Notes: generated by a model from the letters alone, not told the origin. A stretch of DNA of 61,427 nucleotides from Desulfobulbaceae bacterium (GCA_020444175.1 JAHLLM010000036.1:1-61427), one strand, 5' to 3'. Shown: positions 20,801 through 28,487, counted from the first letter of the stretch. Numbers and translations are program-made.

Positions 20801-21412
20801 AAGGAGCTGGAGCAAATGGACGGCAGTGCCGAAGCTGCCCAGATGGCCGAGATGGCAGAACAGCAGCTTGCCCGTATCGGTCGTCTAACAGGAAAATATG
20901 TGCGCCTCAAGGTTGCAGCACAGGTTCTGGCCGATGAAATAGAGCGCTACCGTGAAGAAAACCAGGATCCCGTGCTGCAGATTGCCTCGGAATATTTTTC
21001 CATGCTCACCCTGCGGTCGTTTAATGGATTACGCACTGACGAAGATGATAAGCGTCGACCTATTCTTGTCGGCAGCCGAGAGGACGGTTCCAGGGTGGAA
21101 GTGAAACAAATGAGTTCCGGAACCAGGGATCAGCTCTATCTTGCCTTGCGTCTTGCCTCCTTGAAATGGCGCCACCGTATGAATGAGCCTCTTCCTTTTA
21201 TTGTCGATGATATACTTATTAATTTTGATGATGAACGAACCTCGGTGACATTACAGATTCTGTCGGAACTTGCGGAAAAAAATCAGATCATCCTTTTCAC
21301 CCACCATCGGCAGGTGCTGCAGAGCGCTTTGGAAATAAAGGGAAGTGAAAGGGTGCATGTGCACCAATTACAGAGCGGGGAGGAGAGCGCACTTTCTCAT
21401 TTCACCGTGTAA
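17876..21412 (+). CDS. YhaN-type AAA ATPase (SbcC/Rad50-like)
   Basis: SMC/Rad50-like ATPase partner of the upstream nuclease, likely involved in processing DNA ends. Walker A is YGQNEAGKSSS near residue 33, with the NEAGKS signature that marks the YhaN group. The centre (residues about 180-1000) is long coiled coil rich in E, K, Q, L and R. The C-terminal head carries the ABC-like signature KQMSSGTRDQLYLALRLA and Walker B in FIVDDILINFDD, followed by an H-loop region FTHHRQ. The start is a GTG overlapping the nuclease stop by four bases. Length 1178 residues fits the family. It converges with a GGDEF gene only 23 bases away. Confidence 0.9.
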   Translation: MRIKRLDLKAFGPFTDQTLDFDSTDPGLHIVYGQNEAGKSSSLRALHTLLYGFDNRTTDNFLHPNPKLLVGGCLCNEDGGELSFVRRKKKKADILDENGEVVDAGVLVSFLQGLTPAVFRSLYAIDYESLIQGGEDILEQKGEVGEAIFSAGSGLGALQETISSMTLEAEKLFKPQGSTPEINRAIKEYNDLKKKIKSISLNYRDWQEHKKSLDSAELKLSEVERKRNECDKRMRHLERLRRIKPQFALRKKLLSDRNALGDVILLAEDFSEQRQKLEKFLQSAREKKVYGQERLENLKQKLGNITVNEQILHQADLLENLNQRLGEYKKGKNDHPRLDGMRINLRREAADLLQHIPGAYTLDTVAGLRPVRVKRKYILNLADTCHRAEQKFFDTKEQYNESFRQLQSIRQTLAAHPAGMPLERLQHAVTLARKVGDIDGVAAQKKLQLHKSRDVIRNNLKQLGLWEGNAAQVEEVVFPLPETVERFEKIFYESDEELRVIRQSLTKSREELQQTKNRLQQIQASGEVPTEEDLLQSRAEREGLWQLLRRRWSAGEESNMENISGEDDDVLVSYEKFVSLSDQIADRLRREAEKVHRFIELQSRLQQNAELVEDLKIQEENAVTRRENITGLWQAEWTSSGVNPLSPKEMMAWLARFEKIRHAAADAREIENEIRSLEEEIRGKRKLLMAALGDFKEVDVQASAGLEPLLLVAESVLSQQSEARLKRENIQEKEKLAHDNVNALHDRLKQAETNVGQVKQAWNVLLDELELPHIGPAEAADFLETLRECFDKLKQAEDLRKRIEGIIRDQQRFREDVFSAADLVGFKGQSDDAGQVVVRLHGALNEARESNTLRKQCVEQIEQAEKEEADAERNLQKASEEFNLLCRKAKCANSEELERAEKLSAQLKTYNEKLAAIDETLVQMADGIDLDELESQCREVDPDELPAQIDVLARKIAQEFEPQKKDLSQLIGREKKELEQMDGSAEAAQMAEMAEQQLARIGRLTGKYVRLKVAAQVLADEIERYREENQDPVLQIASEYFSMLTLRSFNGLRTDEDDKRRPILVGSREDGSRVEVKQMSSGTRDQLYLALRLASLKWRHRMNEPLPFIVDDILINFDDERTSVTLQILSELAEKNQIILFTHHRQVLQSALEIKGSERVHVHQLQSGEESALSHFTV

Positions 21413-21435
21413 GTGTTTGCGGTTACAGGGCTGTG

Positions 21436-23385
21436 TCAGTCTCTTTTTTTTCTGTTTTTGCATTCATACATCAAGGTGTCTGCCTGATTCATCAACTCTT
21501 CGAGAGAGGATGGCGTTTCGTGCCTGAATCGAACAATACCTGTGCTCATTGAAAGTTCAAAAGGTCTGTCTTTATTTTTGTTTATTATCCAGAGATTTTC
21601 TTCCAGCCTGTCTAAAATGTTGTCTTCTCTGGAGGGGGCAACAAGTAAAACGGCAAACTCGTCTCCTCCAAGCCTGCCTATGATGTCCGAGTCCCGGAAG
21701 GTATGGCGCAGCAGGGATGCTGTCTCCTGGATGACCTGGTCCCCCGCCTGATGGCCAAGATTGTCATTTACCCACTTGAGATTGTCCACATCAGCATACA
21801 TGAGGTAGATATTTTTTCCGGAGCGCTTCGCCACCTGGAGCTGTTTTCTGGCCATGGTCATAAATCCTCGTCGATTTAACAGCAAAGTCAGGTCATCGGT
21901 TATGGAAATCCTCTGCAGTTTCGCCTCACTATCTCTGAGAGCTCTTTCCGCCTGTTTCCGTTTGGATATATTAATGGCTAGACAAACCATGCCAAGATTC
22001 TCTGAAGAATCGCTGGCCATGGGAGAAGCGCTGAGCAGGACCGGAATATCCCTTCCATCCTTGGTCGTGTAAATGAGTTCGCAATCCCGTATGAATTCAT
22101 CCTCGCCGTTGCCTTTAAAGGGGCATTCTTCAGATCTGGCATCTTTTTTGATGATTTTTGTCAATCGCTGCCCGATCAGTTCACTGTGTGAGTAACCAAG
22201 CATGCTGCAGGTAGAACTGTTGACCGTTTCAATGATCCCTCGATTATTGATAACAATAAGACTTTCCAGCATGGAACTGATAATAGTATTGAAATAATCC
22301 CTGGATACCGTGGTCTGTTTCAGGTTTTTGCTCATGGTATTGAAGGAAGAGACGAGCTTGCCAATTTCGTCCTTGGACTGAATATTTCCTATCTCTTTCA
22401 GTTTTCCCTGTGAAATCAGCCTGGCGGCCTGGGTGAGATTGGCCAGAGGAGTGGTGATGCCCTCTGCCAGGAAATAGGCTATGCCTCCGGCAATAAAACA
22501 GAAGGCTCCCAGGAGAAAGAGAAATGTGTTCCTCGCTTTTCTGGTCTCTTTTACAAATTCATCATAGGGCATGACAATGAGGAGCTTCCAATCCAGAGCA
22601 GGGATGGTGGCCAGTGCCAGCATTGAATCAAGTCCCTTCACTGTCTTTCTTTTATATGTATATCCGTGTGCCGGCGTCTCCTGGAAGAGTGAGGCAAAGG
22701 TGTCCGAATTCTTGTTTATGCTCAGCGCTTCGCCTGAAGATCTGTGGTGGACTGTGATAGTGTTTCCCCTCTGGTCGGCAAGGATCATATAGGTGGAGGA
22801 GGCAATATAGATATCACGCAGATTTTCAAGTATTTTTTCATAAGGAACCGTTGCCACCAGGAGGGTTGCAAATTTATCTCCAAAATAGTGGTATTTGGCA
22901 ATACTGAAGAGGAATGAGGGTTGTTGACTGAATAAAGCAGACTCCTTTTGAAAAATAGTCACCTTATTCGGATGGGAAAGGGATCTCTGCAAAAAAGGAT
23001 TGGTGCCGAAATCCCGCAGGTCTTCAGATAATTGGCCTGCCGTGATGCGGATTTCTTCATCACCTTTTTCATTGATAAGGCTTGCGCTGGGGAAGGTGTC
23101 CTTAAACTGTTCGAGATATGAATAAACAGCCAACTCACGATAATTCGTGAGGTAATGCATCACTTCAGGTCCATCGGCAATGCTCTGAAAGGTTTTTGAT
23201 TTGTGTTGCAGCTCACTCTGGATATGGGCGGCAATATGCTCTGCGGTGAATTGAAGTTGCTCCTGCTTCATGGCTGTAATGGAATCCATCATGAAGAAAT
23301 AAAAGATAATCCCCAGCAGTATATTGGTAAGGAGTATGATTCCTGTGTGGGAAAAAAGCAGGGTGGTTTTCAGTGACTTGAACAT
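21436..23385 (-). CDS. Cache-HAMP-PAS-GGDEF diguanylate cyclase
   Basis: Membrane sensor predicted to synthesise cyclic-di-GMP. An N-terminal transmembrane segment is followed by a periplasmic dCache-like domain (residues about 40-270), a second membrane segment (about 285-305), HAMP (about 305-358), a PAS domain (about 365-480) and GGDEF. The active-site loop is intact (RLGGDEFAVLLV), so catalysis is expected. The ATG at 23385 is listed; a TTG at 23391 directly abuts the stop of the upstream PstS-like gene, and neither has a clear ribosome binding site. The two genes are effectively contiguous, which suggests co-transcription and a functional link between the periplasmic binding protein and this sensor. 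Confidence 0.9.
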   Translation of the reverse strand: MFKSLKTTLLFSHTGIILLTNILLGIIFYFFMMDSITAMKQEQLQFTAEHIAAHIQSELQHKSKTFQSIADGPEVMHYLTNYRELAVYSYLEQFKDTFPSASLINEKGDEEIRITAGQLSEDLRDFGTNPFLQRSLSHPNKVTIFQKESALFSQQPSFLFSIAKYHYFGDKFATLLVATVPYEKILENLRDIYIASSTYMILADQRGNTITVHHRSSGEALSINKNSDTFASLFQETPAHGYTYKRKTVKGLDSMLALATIPALDWKLLIVMPYDEFVKETRKARNTFLFLLGAFCFIAGGIAYFLAEGITTPLANLTQAARLISQGKLKEIGNIQSKDEIGKLVSSFNTMSKNLKQTTVSRDYFNTIISSMLESLIVINNRGIIETVNSSTCSMLGYSHSELIGQRLTKIIKKDARSEECPFKGNGEDEFIRDCELIYTTKDGRDIPVLLSASPMASDSSENLGMVCLAINISKRKQAERALRDSEAKLQRISITDDLTLLLNRRGFMTMARKQLQVAKRSGKNIYLMYADVDNLKWVNDNLGHQAGDQVIQETASLLRHTFRDSDIIGRLGGDEFAVLLVAPSREDNILDRLEENLWIINKNKDRPFELSMSTGIVRFRHETPSSLEELMNQADTLMYECKNRKKRD

Positions 23386-23391
23386 GGGCAA

Positions 23392-24210
23392 TTAATTTTT
23401 AACAAAAGCTGAAACTATTCCATGTGCATTCATAATCTCTTCTGCTCTTTCAGTGTGAAGAAAGGCAAGGAAATTTTCTCTTTGTGGGGATGGGTTTTCC
23501 AGCCAGACCAGAGCGAAAGGGGTAACAAGCTTATAGGTGCCGTTTTTAATATTCTCCTGTGTGGGGAAGACGCCATCAAGGCTGAAAATAATGAGGTTAC
23601 TATTCCGGGCCATGGCAATGCTTCCGTAGGCAATAGTGTTTTTGTAGGTGCTGGTCGTTTGGATGGTTTCCGGTGATGAATAAATAGTTTCGCCGATAAA
23701 ATTTTCTATCCGGGCAAAAGAAGGGATGTTTTGTTCTATAACAGAACGGGATGAATCGCCTTTCTCGCGGTTGGCTACAAAAATTTTGCCTTCCGGTCCG
23801 CCCAGTTGCTGCCAGTTATTGATATTTCCTGAAAATATACCCGCTACTTCAGTGCTGCTTAAGTTTTTGACCCCACTGACGCTGTTGTTTGCCAGAAAAA
23901 CCACTGGTGAATAAGCAAAAACAAGATAGGAAAGCCCGTATTTTTGTTCTTTGGCAGTTAATGGACGGGCTACTCTTCCCATATCACACTTGCCGGCCTT
24001 TGCCGCTTTGATTCCGCCGCTGCTGCCTATTGAGTCGGGAATAGTAACAGATGTGCCGGGATGCAGTTTTTCATAAGACTCTGCAAGTTTACGAAGCAGT
24101 TGCTGGCTGTCCCCCGTACCGCAGATTGAAAGTGTGGCATCTGCCTGGGCGGGTAGAGCAAAATAGAGTGAAAATATGAAGAAAATAAACTGAAAAAAGG
24201 CGAGTCTCAT
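23392..24210 (-). CDS. PstS-like periplasmic substrate-binding protein
   Basis: A periplasmic binding protein of the PstS/PBP-like superfamily (272 residues). I chose the ATG at 24210: it has AGGAGA about seven bases upstream and begins a classic signal peptide (hydrophobic core ending ALPAQADA). The mature protein shows the PstS pattern: CGTGDSQQLL at the N-terminus, then DSIGSSGGIKAAKAGKCDMG (anion-loop region), VFLANNSVSGVKNLS, and the GNINNWQQLGG motif. No PstC, PstA or PstB gene is nearby. Instead a Cache-GGDEF sensor gene follows directly. Ligand unknown; a sensory rather than transport role is an inference from context. Confidence 0.87.
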   Translation of the reverse strand: MRLAFFQFIFFIFSLYFALPAQADATLSICGTGDSQQLLRKLAESYEKLHPGTSVTIPDSIGSSGGIKAAKAGKCDMGRVARPLTAKEQKYGLSYLVFAYSPVVFLANNSVSGVKNLSSTEVAGIFSGNINNWQQLGGPEGKIFVANREKGDSSRSVIEQNIPSFARIENFIGETIYSSPETIQTTSTYKNTIAYGSIAMARNSNLIIFSLDGVFPTQENIKNGTYKLVTPFALVWLENPSPQRENFLAFLHTERAEEIMNAHGIVSAFVKN

Positions 24211-24614
24211 GCTGTTTCTCCTGCGTGCAAAAGAGGGTTGCTCATTAGTGTTATTAAATAATAAAGCCTGATATTTTGTCAAATTATTCCCGTGAATTGT
24301 AACAGGCGAATGTATAAAGGAAGGCAATGAAAAATATGCATTCAGAAATGATGAGCCTGAAGAATTGGAACGATCTCTGATTTGGCTCATTCGACATTTC
24401 AAGGTCTGTGCTCGACAAAAATGTCGGCGGCAGAGGGGCATGAGCGCTGCAAAAACAGAGAATGAGAATTTTTTGGGGGGAGTGTCGAATAAAATAAACT
24501 GTAATATCGCACTGTTATGATAAATAATCCTGTTGTGGCATACATGTTGAATTATAACTAGTCAAACAACAAAAAAAGAAAAATAAATTTTCTTACTACA
24601 ACAGGAGGTACACA
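24211..24614. other. divergent intergenic region upstream of the ZraP-like gene
   Basis: About 400 bases with no gene. A sigma-54-like sequence, TGGCATACATGTTGAA, lies at 24536-24551 on the plus strand. It has GG and the second element separated by ten bases, but the expected GC of the -12 element is GA. E. coli zraP is sigma-54 dependent, so the match is worth noting, but it is weak. A/T-rich stretches elsewhere could contain sigma-70 promoters. Confidence 0.35.
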
Positions 24615-25103
24615 ATGAAGAAATTAATCGCAGTCGTCGCATTGGCAGCAACAGTAGGTTTGTTCGGCATGCAGGAAGCAAGCGCCCAGAAGGGAATGGG
24701 ACGTGGTGGGTATGGCCCTGGAGATTGCTGGAGAGCCAACCAGCAAAACGTGCAGGTTCTGGATGAAGAGACTCAAAAAGCCCGTGATGCTTTTTTTGAT
24801 GCCACCAAGGATCTTCGTAAAGAGATGTTCACAAAAAGAGCCGAGATGAGAGCTTTAATGAGTGCAGAGAACCCGAATGAGAAAAAAGTGGCAGCCCTGG
24901 CCGGAGAAATGTTTGAACTGCGGACAAAAATTCAGGCACAAGCTGCGGAGGCGGGCTTGAAGGGCGGACCCGGAGTTGGTGGTTTTGGATGCGACGGTCC
25001 CAGAGGCGGTGGTTACGGAAAGGGACCTGGCTCCGGCGCAGGTTACGGATGTGATGGGGCCGGACCCTGCGGCGGCAGAGGCGGCTATGGACATGGCTGG
25101 TAA
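24615..25103 (+). CDS. ZraP/Spy-like periplasmic protein with Gly-Cys-rich tail
   Basis: A small exported protein (162 residues) of the zinc-resistance-associated/Spy/CpxP type, expected to act as a periplasmic metal-responsive chaperone. The start ATG has AGGAGG six bases upstream. A signal peptide ends at EASAQ. The central part is an amphipathic helical region with Q/E/K/R-rich helices (residues about 50-115). The tail (about 118-162) is rich in Gly and contains several Cys and His residues (for example GFGCDGP, GYGCDGAG, PCGGRGG, GHGW). The tail could bind metal, an inference from composition. A clear intrinsic terminator follows, so the gene is probably monocistronic. Confidence 0.8.
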   Translation: MKKLIAVVALAATVGLFGMQEASAQKGMGRGGYGPGDCWRANQQNVQVLDEETQKARDAFFDATKDLRKEMFTKRAEMRALMSAENPNEKKVAALAGEMFELRTKIQAQAAEAGLKGGPGVGGFGCDGPRGGGYGKGPGSGAGYGCDGAGPCGGRGGYGHGW

Positions 25104-25140
25104 AATCAAGAGATAGGTCGTTCTATTTTCTTCTCCTCTG

Positions 25141-25177
25141 GGGGCTCCTGCTGCATGGCGGCAGGGGCCCCTTTTTT
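25141..25177 (+). terminator. intrinsic terminator after the ZraP-like gene
   Basis: GGGGCTCCTGC, eight-base loop region, then GCAGGGGCCCC and TTTTTT. The 11-bp G/C-rich stem has one mismatch and is followed directly by a T run. Confidence 0.85.
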
Positions 25178-25269
25178 CATCAAGTGTCCAGAATTTGCCT
25201 TGAGGCAAGATCAGGCGCAGAGTAAGCTGATTTACAGCGATCATCATTATTCAATACATGGAGGCAACC

Positions 25270-25998
25270 ATGCCGGAACTTCGTCAGTCAAAGGGGCACC
25301 GCTATTTCCAGGATACCAAGTTCCGCAGGATACATATACGGGCGCTGGAGAGGCCATATATTGCGCAGGGATCTTCATTCAAGGAGTATCCGGATGTTGA
25401 AAAAATCGACCTTCCCAAAGATTTTCCAAAGGTAGATGCTGACCTGTGGACAGTCCTGCAAAATCGCAGATCCCGGCGGAAATATTCGGGTCCCGCCCTG
25501 ACTCTTGAAGAACTGGCCCTTCTTCTCTGGTCCACCCAGGGCCTGTCAGCCCAGGCCGGGCCGTATTTTCTCAGAACCGCTCCATCCGCCGGAGCGCTCT
25601 ATCCCATTGAAACGTACCTTGCTGTTGATAATGTAGAAGGGCTTGATGCGGGACTTTTCCACTTCAATGTCAAAGATTTCCGGCTTGAACGTTTAACGGA
25701 TATGGCCGCAGGAAATCTTGTTGCCCATGCGGCACTCGACCAGGGGTTTATAGCCAAGGCGAGCGTCACCTTTTTATGGTCGGTTATTTTCAGACGGAAT
25801 ATGGCCAAATACGGGCATAGAGGGATGCGCTATATCTGTCTTGACGCAGGGCACATCTGTCAAAATCTGCTGCTTGCCGCCGAGGCATTGGGCAGAAGTT
25901 CCTGTCCGGTTGCCGCCCTCTATGATGATGAGTTGAATGATCTCCTTGGCCTTGACGGCGAAGAAGAGAGCGTTTTATATCTTGCTCCTGTCGGGTAA
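25270..25998 (+). CDS. SagB-type nitroreductase-family dehydrogenase
   Basis: A flavin-dependent oxidoreductase of the nitroreductase superfamily, SagB/ThcOx branch. I chose the ATG at 25270, with GGAGG five bases upstream; the in-frame ATG at 25258 lies before that site. FMN-site signatures include RRSRRKYSG (about residues 65-73) and SAGALYPIE (about 105-113), with the C-terminal half containing GQ-like helices (CQNLLLAAEALG). In peptide-toxin and cyclobactin pathways SagB enzymes oxidise azolines to azoles. No cyclodehydratase or precursor peptide is seen here, so this is one of the orphan SagB-like proteins common in anaerobes, and its substrate is unknown. Confidence 0.85.
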   Translation: MPELRQSKGHRYFQDTKFRRIHIRALERPYIAQGSSFKEYPDVEKIDLPKDFPKVDADLWTVLQNRRSRRKYSGPALTLEELALLLWSTQGLSAQAGPYFLRTAPSAGALYPIETYLAVDNVEGLDAGLFHFNVKDFRLERLTDMAAGNLVAHAALDQGFIAKASVTFLWSVIFRRNMAKYGHRGMRYICLDAGHICQNLLLAAEALGRSSCPVAALYDDELNDLLGLDGEEESVLYLAPVG

Positions 25999-26056
25999 AG
26001 TTCAAAGTTGAACGTTCTGAGTTGCCGCTCTCTTTCACTGAGCACATGATTTATAC

Positions 26057-26098
26057 AGAACCCGGAACCCAGAACCCAGAACTCAGAACTCAGAACTC
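26057..26098. repeat. six tandem heptamers (AGAACCC/AGAACTC)
   Basis: Units in order: AGAACCC, GGAACCC, AGAACCC, AGAACTC, AGAACTC, AGAACTC. The array contains the stop codon and last residues (SSEF) of the first MinD-like gene, read on the minus strand. Degenerate complementary heptamers lie at about 25997-26025, and TTCTGAGTT (26015-26023) can pair with the array, so the region may also act as a bidirectional terminator between the convergent genes. Confidence 0.85.
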
Positions 26099-26967
26099 GT
26101 AATCTCGATTTTTTCTATCTTTTCCCAAAGTTCTATGATAGCTGTCGCTCCGGCGGAATCCGGGGCAAATTGAACAAGGGGTTTTCCGTGAATAATTGAC
26201 TCAACAGCCTTTTTGTCGAACGGTACTTTACCAAGCACGGGAATGTTCTCTTCACTGCAGGCCTGCTCAATTTCCTTGCAGAAGTCTGGATGGAGGTCCC
26301 ATTTGTTGATACAGACACCGCTTGGAATCTTAAAATGCCGAGACAGCTGCACCACCCTCATAAGATCGTGGAGACCTGATTTTGTGGGTTCGGTGACAAG
26401 AAGGCTGAAACCCGCCCCTGACATGGAGGCAATTACCGGGCACCCTATGCCTGGAGGTCCATCCACCAGAATCCAGTCCGCCTTCCTTTTTTCAGCCACA
26501 TGCCTTGCCTGTTTTTTCACCAGGCTGACCAGTTTTCCTGAATTTTCTTCACCAATTCCAAGCCTGGCATGGACCATGGGGCCAAACTGTGTGTCTGAGA
26601 GAAACCAGTTCCCACAGTTTTTTTCCTTAAGACGTATTGCATCTTCCGGGCAAAACTCGGCACAGACACCACACCCTTCACAGGAAAATGGACGTATTTG
26701 GGCTTTTTCCTCCAGGGTTATGGCTTGAAACTGGCACAGTTCGCTGCAGGTACCGCAGCCAGTACAGAGAGATTGATCGATAACAGCCTCAACACCGGAC
26801 CAGAATTCATTTTTTTCTCTCACCTCTGGAGACAATATGAGATGAAGATCGGCAGCGTCAACATCGCAGTCGACCAGAACCGTGTTGCGCATGAGATACG
26901 CCAAAGAGCCTGTAATTGAAGTCTTACCGGTACCGCCTTTGCCACTGAGTACAAGGATTTCTTTCAT
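26083..26967 (-). CDS. MinD/Mrp-family P-loop ATPase with ferredoxin insert (first of pair)
   Basis: A cytoplasmic deviant-Walker ATPase (SIMIBI class). Walker A is LSGKGGTGKTS at residues 6-16, with both lysines of the deviant motif. A 2[4Fe-4S] ferredoxin-like insert at about residues 65-112 has two cysteine clusters (CTGCGTCSELC and CEGCGVCAEFC), and ILVDGPPGIGCPV provides Walker B. Such ATPases occur as adjacent pairs in sulfate reducers and methanogens, usually next to NifX-like proteins, and may help insert or transfer Fe-S or metal cofactors. That role is inferred. Start ATG at 26967 overlaps the end of the upstream paralogue by four bases. The C-terminal residues are encoded by a heptamer repeat. 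Confidence 0.92.
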   Translation of the reverse strand: MKEILVLSGKGGTGKTSITGSLAYLMRNTVLVDCDVDAADLHLILSPEVREKNEFWSGVEAVIDQSLCTGCGTCSELCQFQAITLEEKAQIRPFSCEGCGVCAEFCPEDAIRLKEKNCGNWFLSDTQFGPMVHARLGIGEENSGKLVSLVKKQARHVAEKRKADWILVDGPPGIGCPVIASMSGAGFSLLVTEPTKSGLHDLMRVVQLSRHFKIPSGVCINKWDLHPDFCKEIEQACSEENIPVLGKVPFDKKAVESIIHGKPLVQFAPDSAGATAIIELWEKIEKIEITSSEF

Positions 26968-27794
26968 AGTGCCACCAGCTTTGCAAGCAGTGAAGAAAAT
27001 TTCTTTTGAAAGGCTGGATAAATTTCGATGAGAGGAATTCCAGCTGCGTATCCTGCTGCGATTTTTCTGTCAAAAGGAATTTTCATGTGAATTGGAATAC
27101 TCTCACTGTGGCACCATTTTTCTGTCCTGCTGTCACCCAGGTCTGCGCGATTTATAATGACCCCGAATTGTCGCTCAAGCTTGCGCAGAACACCAACGGC
27201 AAGTTGTAAATCATTAAGCCCGAATGGTGTCGCTTCGGTAACAAGCAGGGTATAGTCCGCGTCGGTAATGGTTGCCACAACGGGGCAGGAGGTTCCCGGC
27301 GGGGCATCGATAATAACAATTTTTTTGTCATCACATTCTTTTTTTACTGCATGAATCAAGGGCACAGCCATTGCCTCTCCCACCCGCAACTTACCGTGAA
27401 CAAATTCCAGGTTTCCGCATTTCCCTTTTTCAAGAACCCCGATGAGACGCTTGCTCTCAAAAACAGCCTGTTCCGGGCAGACGAGAAAACAGCCTCTGCA
27501 TGAATGGCAGAGTTCTGGAAATGACATAATGGTTTTGCCAAACACGGTAATGGCGTTAAAACGACAAAAGTCGCGGCATTTTCCGCAATAGGAACATTTC
27601 TCATCATCAATGGCGGGAACGGTCAGCTCTATTTCTCTGCTGGACGTTATGACAGGTTCCAGGAAAATATGACCATTGGGCTCTTCAACATCACAATCAA
27701 TGTACTGACTCTTTTTTTCTGCTGCCAGAGCCAGACTGACTGCGATGGTGGTTTTGCCTGTCCCGCCTTTTCCGCTTGCAACTGCAATTTTCAC
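26964..27794 (-). CDS. MinD/Mrp-family P-loop ATPase with ferredoxin insert (second of pair)
   Basis: Paralogue of the adjacent ATPase, 276 residues. Walker A is ASGKGGTGKTT at residues 6-16. A ferredoxin-like insert at about residues 63-105 shows two cysteine groups (CSYCGKCRDFC and CHSCRGCFLVC). Walker B lies in IIDAPPGTSCPV, and LLVTEATPFGLNDL is shared with the neighbour in variant form. The two probably form a heterodimer, an inference from pairing and overlap. The upstream NifX-like gene ends 24 bases before the start, so the three form one operon. Confidence 0.92.
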   Translation of the reverse strand: MKIAVASGKGGTGKTTIAVSLALAAEKKSQYIDCDVEEPNGHIFLEPVITSSREIELTVPAIDDEKCSYCGKCRDFCRFNAITVFGKTIMSFPELCHSCRGCFLVCPEQAVFESKRLIGVLEKGKCGNLEFVHGKLRVGEAMAVPLIHAVKKECDDKKIVIIDAPPGTSCPVVATITDADYTLLVTEATPFGLNDLQLAVGVLRKLERQFGVIINRADLGDSRTEKWCHSESIPIHMKIPFDRKIAAGYAAGIPLIEIYPAFQKKFSSLLAKLVAL

Positions 27795-27818
27795 AAGTGT
27801 CTCCTTTTCGGCCAGAAT

Positions 27819-28295
27819 CTATTTTCGTCTGCACATGCCTCTTCCTTGTCCTCCTCCGCCGCATCCTCTTCGGCCACCACCCAATCCTCTGCCTGATCCT
27901 TGTCCCATCTGTCCATCAGGCAGACGTCCGGCAAAGGTTTCTTCTGGTTCAGCCCGGCTTACTGTTTGATTTTGTTGTCCCAGCTTGAAGCGGTTGACGG
28001 CTTCTCGTACGGTGCCGGAGACATCGCTGATCATGACGATACCTGCTTTTTGGCAAACTGCTGCGGCCTTGGGACCGACCCGTCCGGTGAGGATGGCTTC
28101 TGCTCCTGCTTCAGCAATACGGCTTGCAGCATTGATTCCGGCCCCGTGGGCGGCTTCTCTGGCGGACAGATTGTCGATGATTTCAACAAGAGCCCCTGTA
28201 TCTGTATCGACAATGAGCAAATAATCGGCCCGTCCCAAACGTGGATCAACTGGCGCATCAAGACTTTTTCCTGTGGAGCTGACGGCAACTTTCAT
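27819..28295 (-). CDS. NifX/NifB-type iron-molybdenum cofactor-binding domain protein
   Basis: A small cytoplasmic protein of the dinitrogenase iron-molybdenum cofactor family (NifX/NafY/NifB C-terminal fold). Residues about 1-105 carry the domain: an N-terminal SSTGKSLDAPVDPRLGRA segment, GAGINAASRIAEAGAEAIL, and VGPKAAAVCQKAGI. The C-terminal tail (about 125-158) is rich in Gly, Arg and Gln and has two Cys (GCGGGG, MCRRK). The start ATG has GGAGGATTCACC immediately upstream. First gene of the NifX-MinD-MinD operon. No nitrogenase genes are present, so binding or shuttling of another metal cluster is more likely than nitrogen fixation. Confidence 0.9.
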   Translation of the reverse strand: MKVAVSSTGKSLDAPVDPRLGRADYLLIVDTDTGALVEIIDNLSAREAAHGAGINAASRIAEAGAEAILTGRVGPKAAAVCQKAGIVMISDVSGTVREAVNRFKLGQQNQTVSRAEPEETFAGRLPDGQMGQGSGRGLGGGRRGCGGGGQGRGMCRRK

Positions 28296-28466
28296 GGTGA
28301 ATCCTCCTCATTATTCTTGTCATTTTTAGCTGCTTATTATGTGCATATGTTTATAACTCTATAGTAAGCACCTTGGATGTCATGTCAAGTAAATAGATAA
28401 ATAAATGTCGGAGAAGTGACTGGAATTAATTGAAACCCTTGAAAAAATAATTTTGCTGGTATATTT

Positions 28467-28487
28467 GGAGTGAGGAGTGAGGAGTAT
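28467..28487. repeat. three tandem heptamers (GGAGTGA)
   Basis: GGAGTGA, GGAGTGA, GGAGTAT: a short period-7 array upstream of the TRAP small-permease gene. It ends about 30 bases before the start codon and is distinct from the AGAGGAG ribosome binding site. Confidence 0.7.

Noticed and set aside
23392-24210. Calling the PstS-like proteins phosphate transport components
   Set aside because: No pstC, pstA, pstB or phoU gene is near either copy, and both sit directly before sensor genes.
27819-28295. Reading the NifX-like gene as evidence for nitrogen fixation
   Set aside because: No nifH, nifD, nifK or other nitrogenase gene is in the window; the domain is common outside nif clusters.
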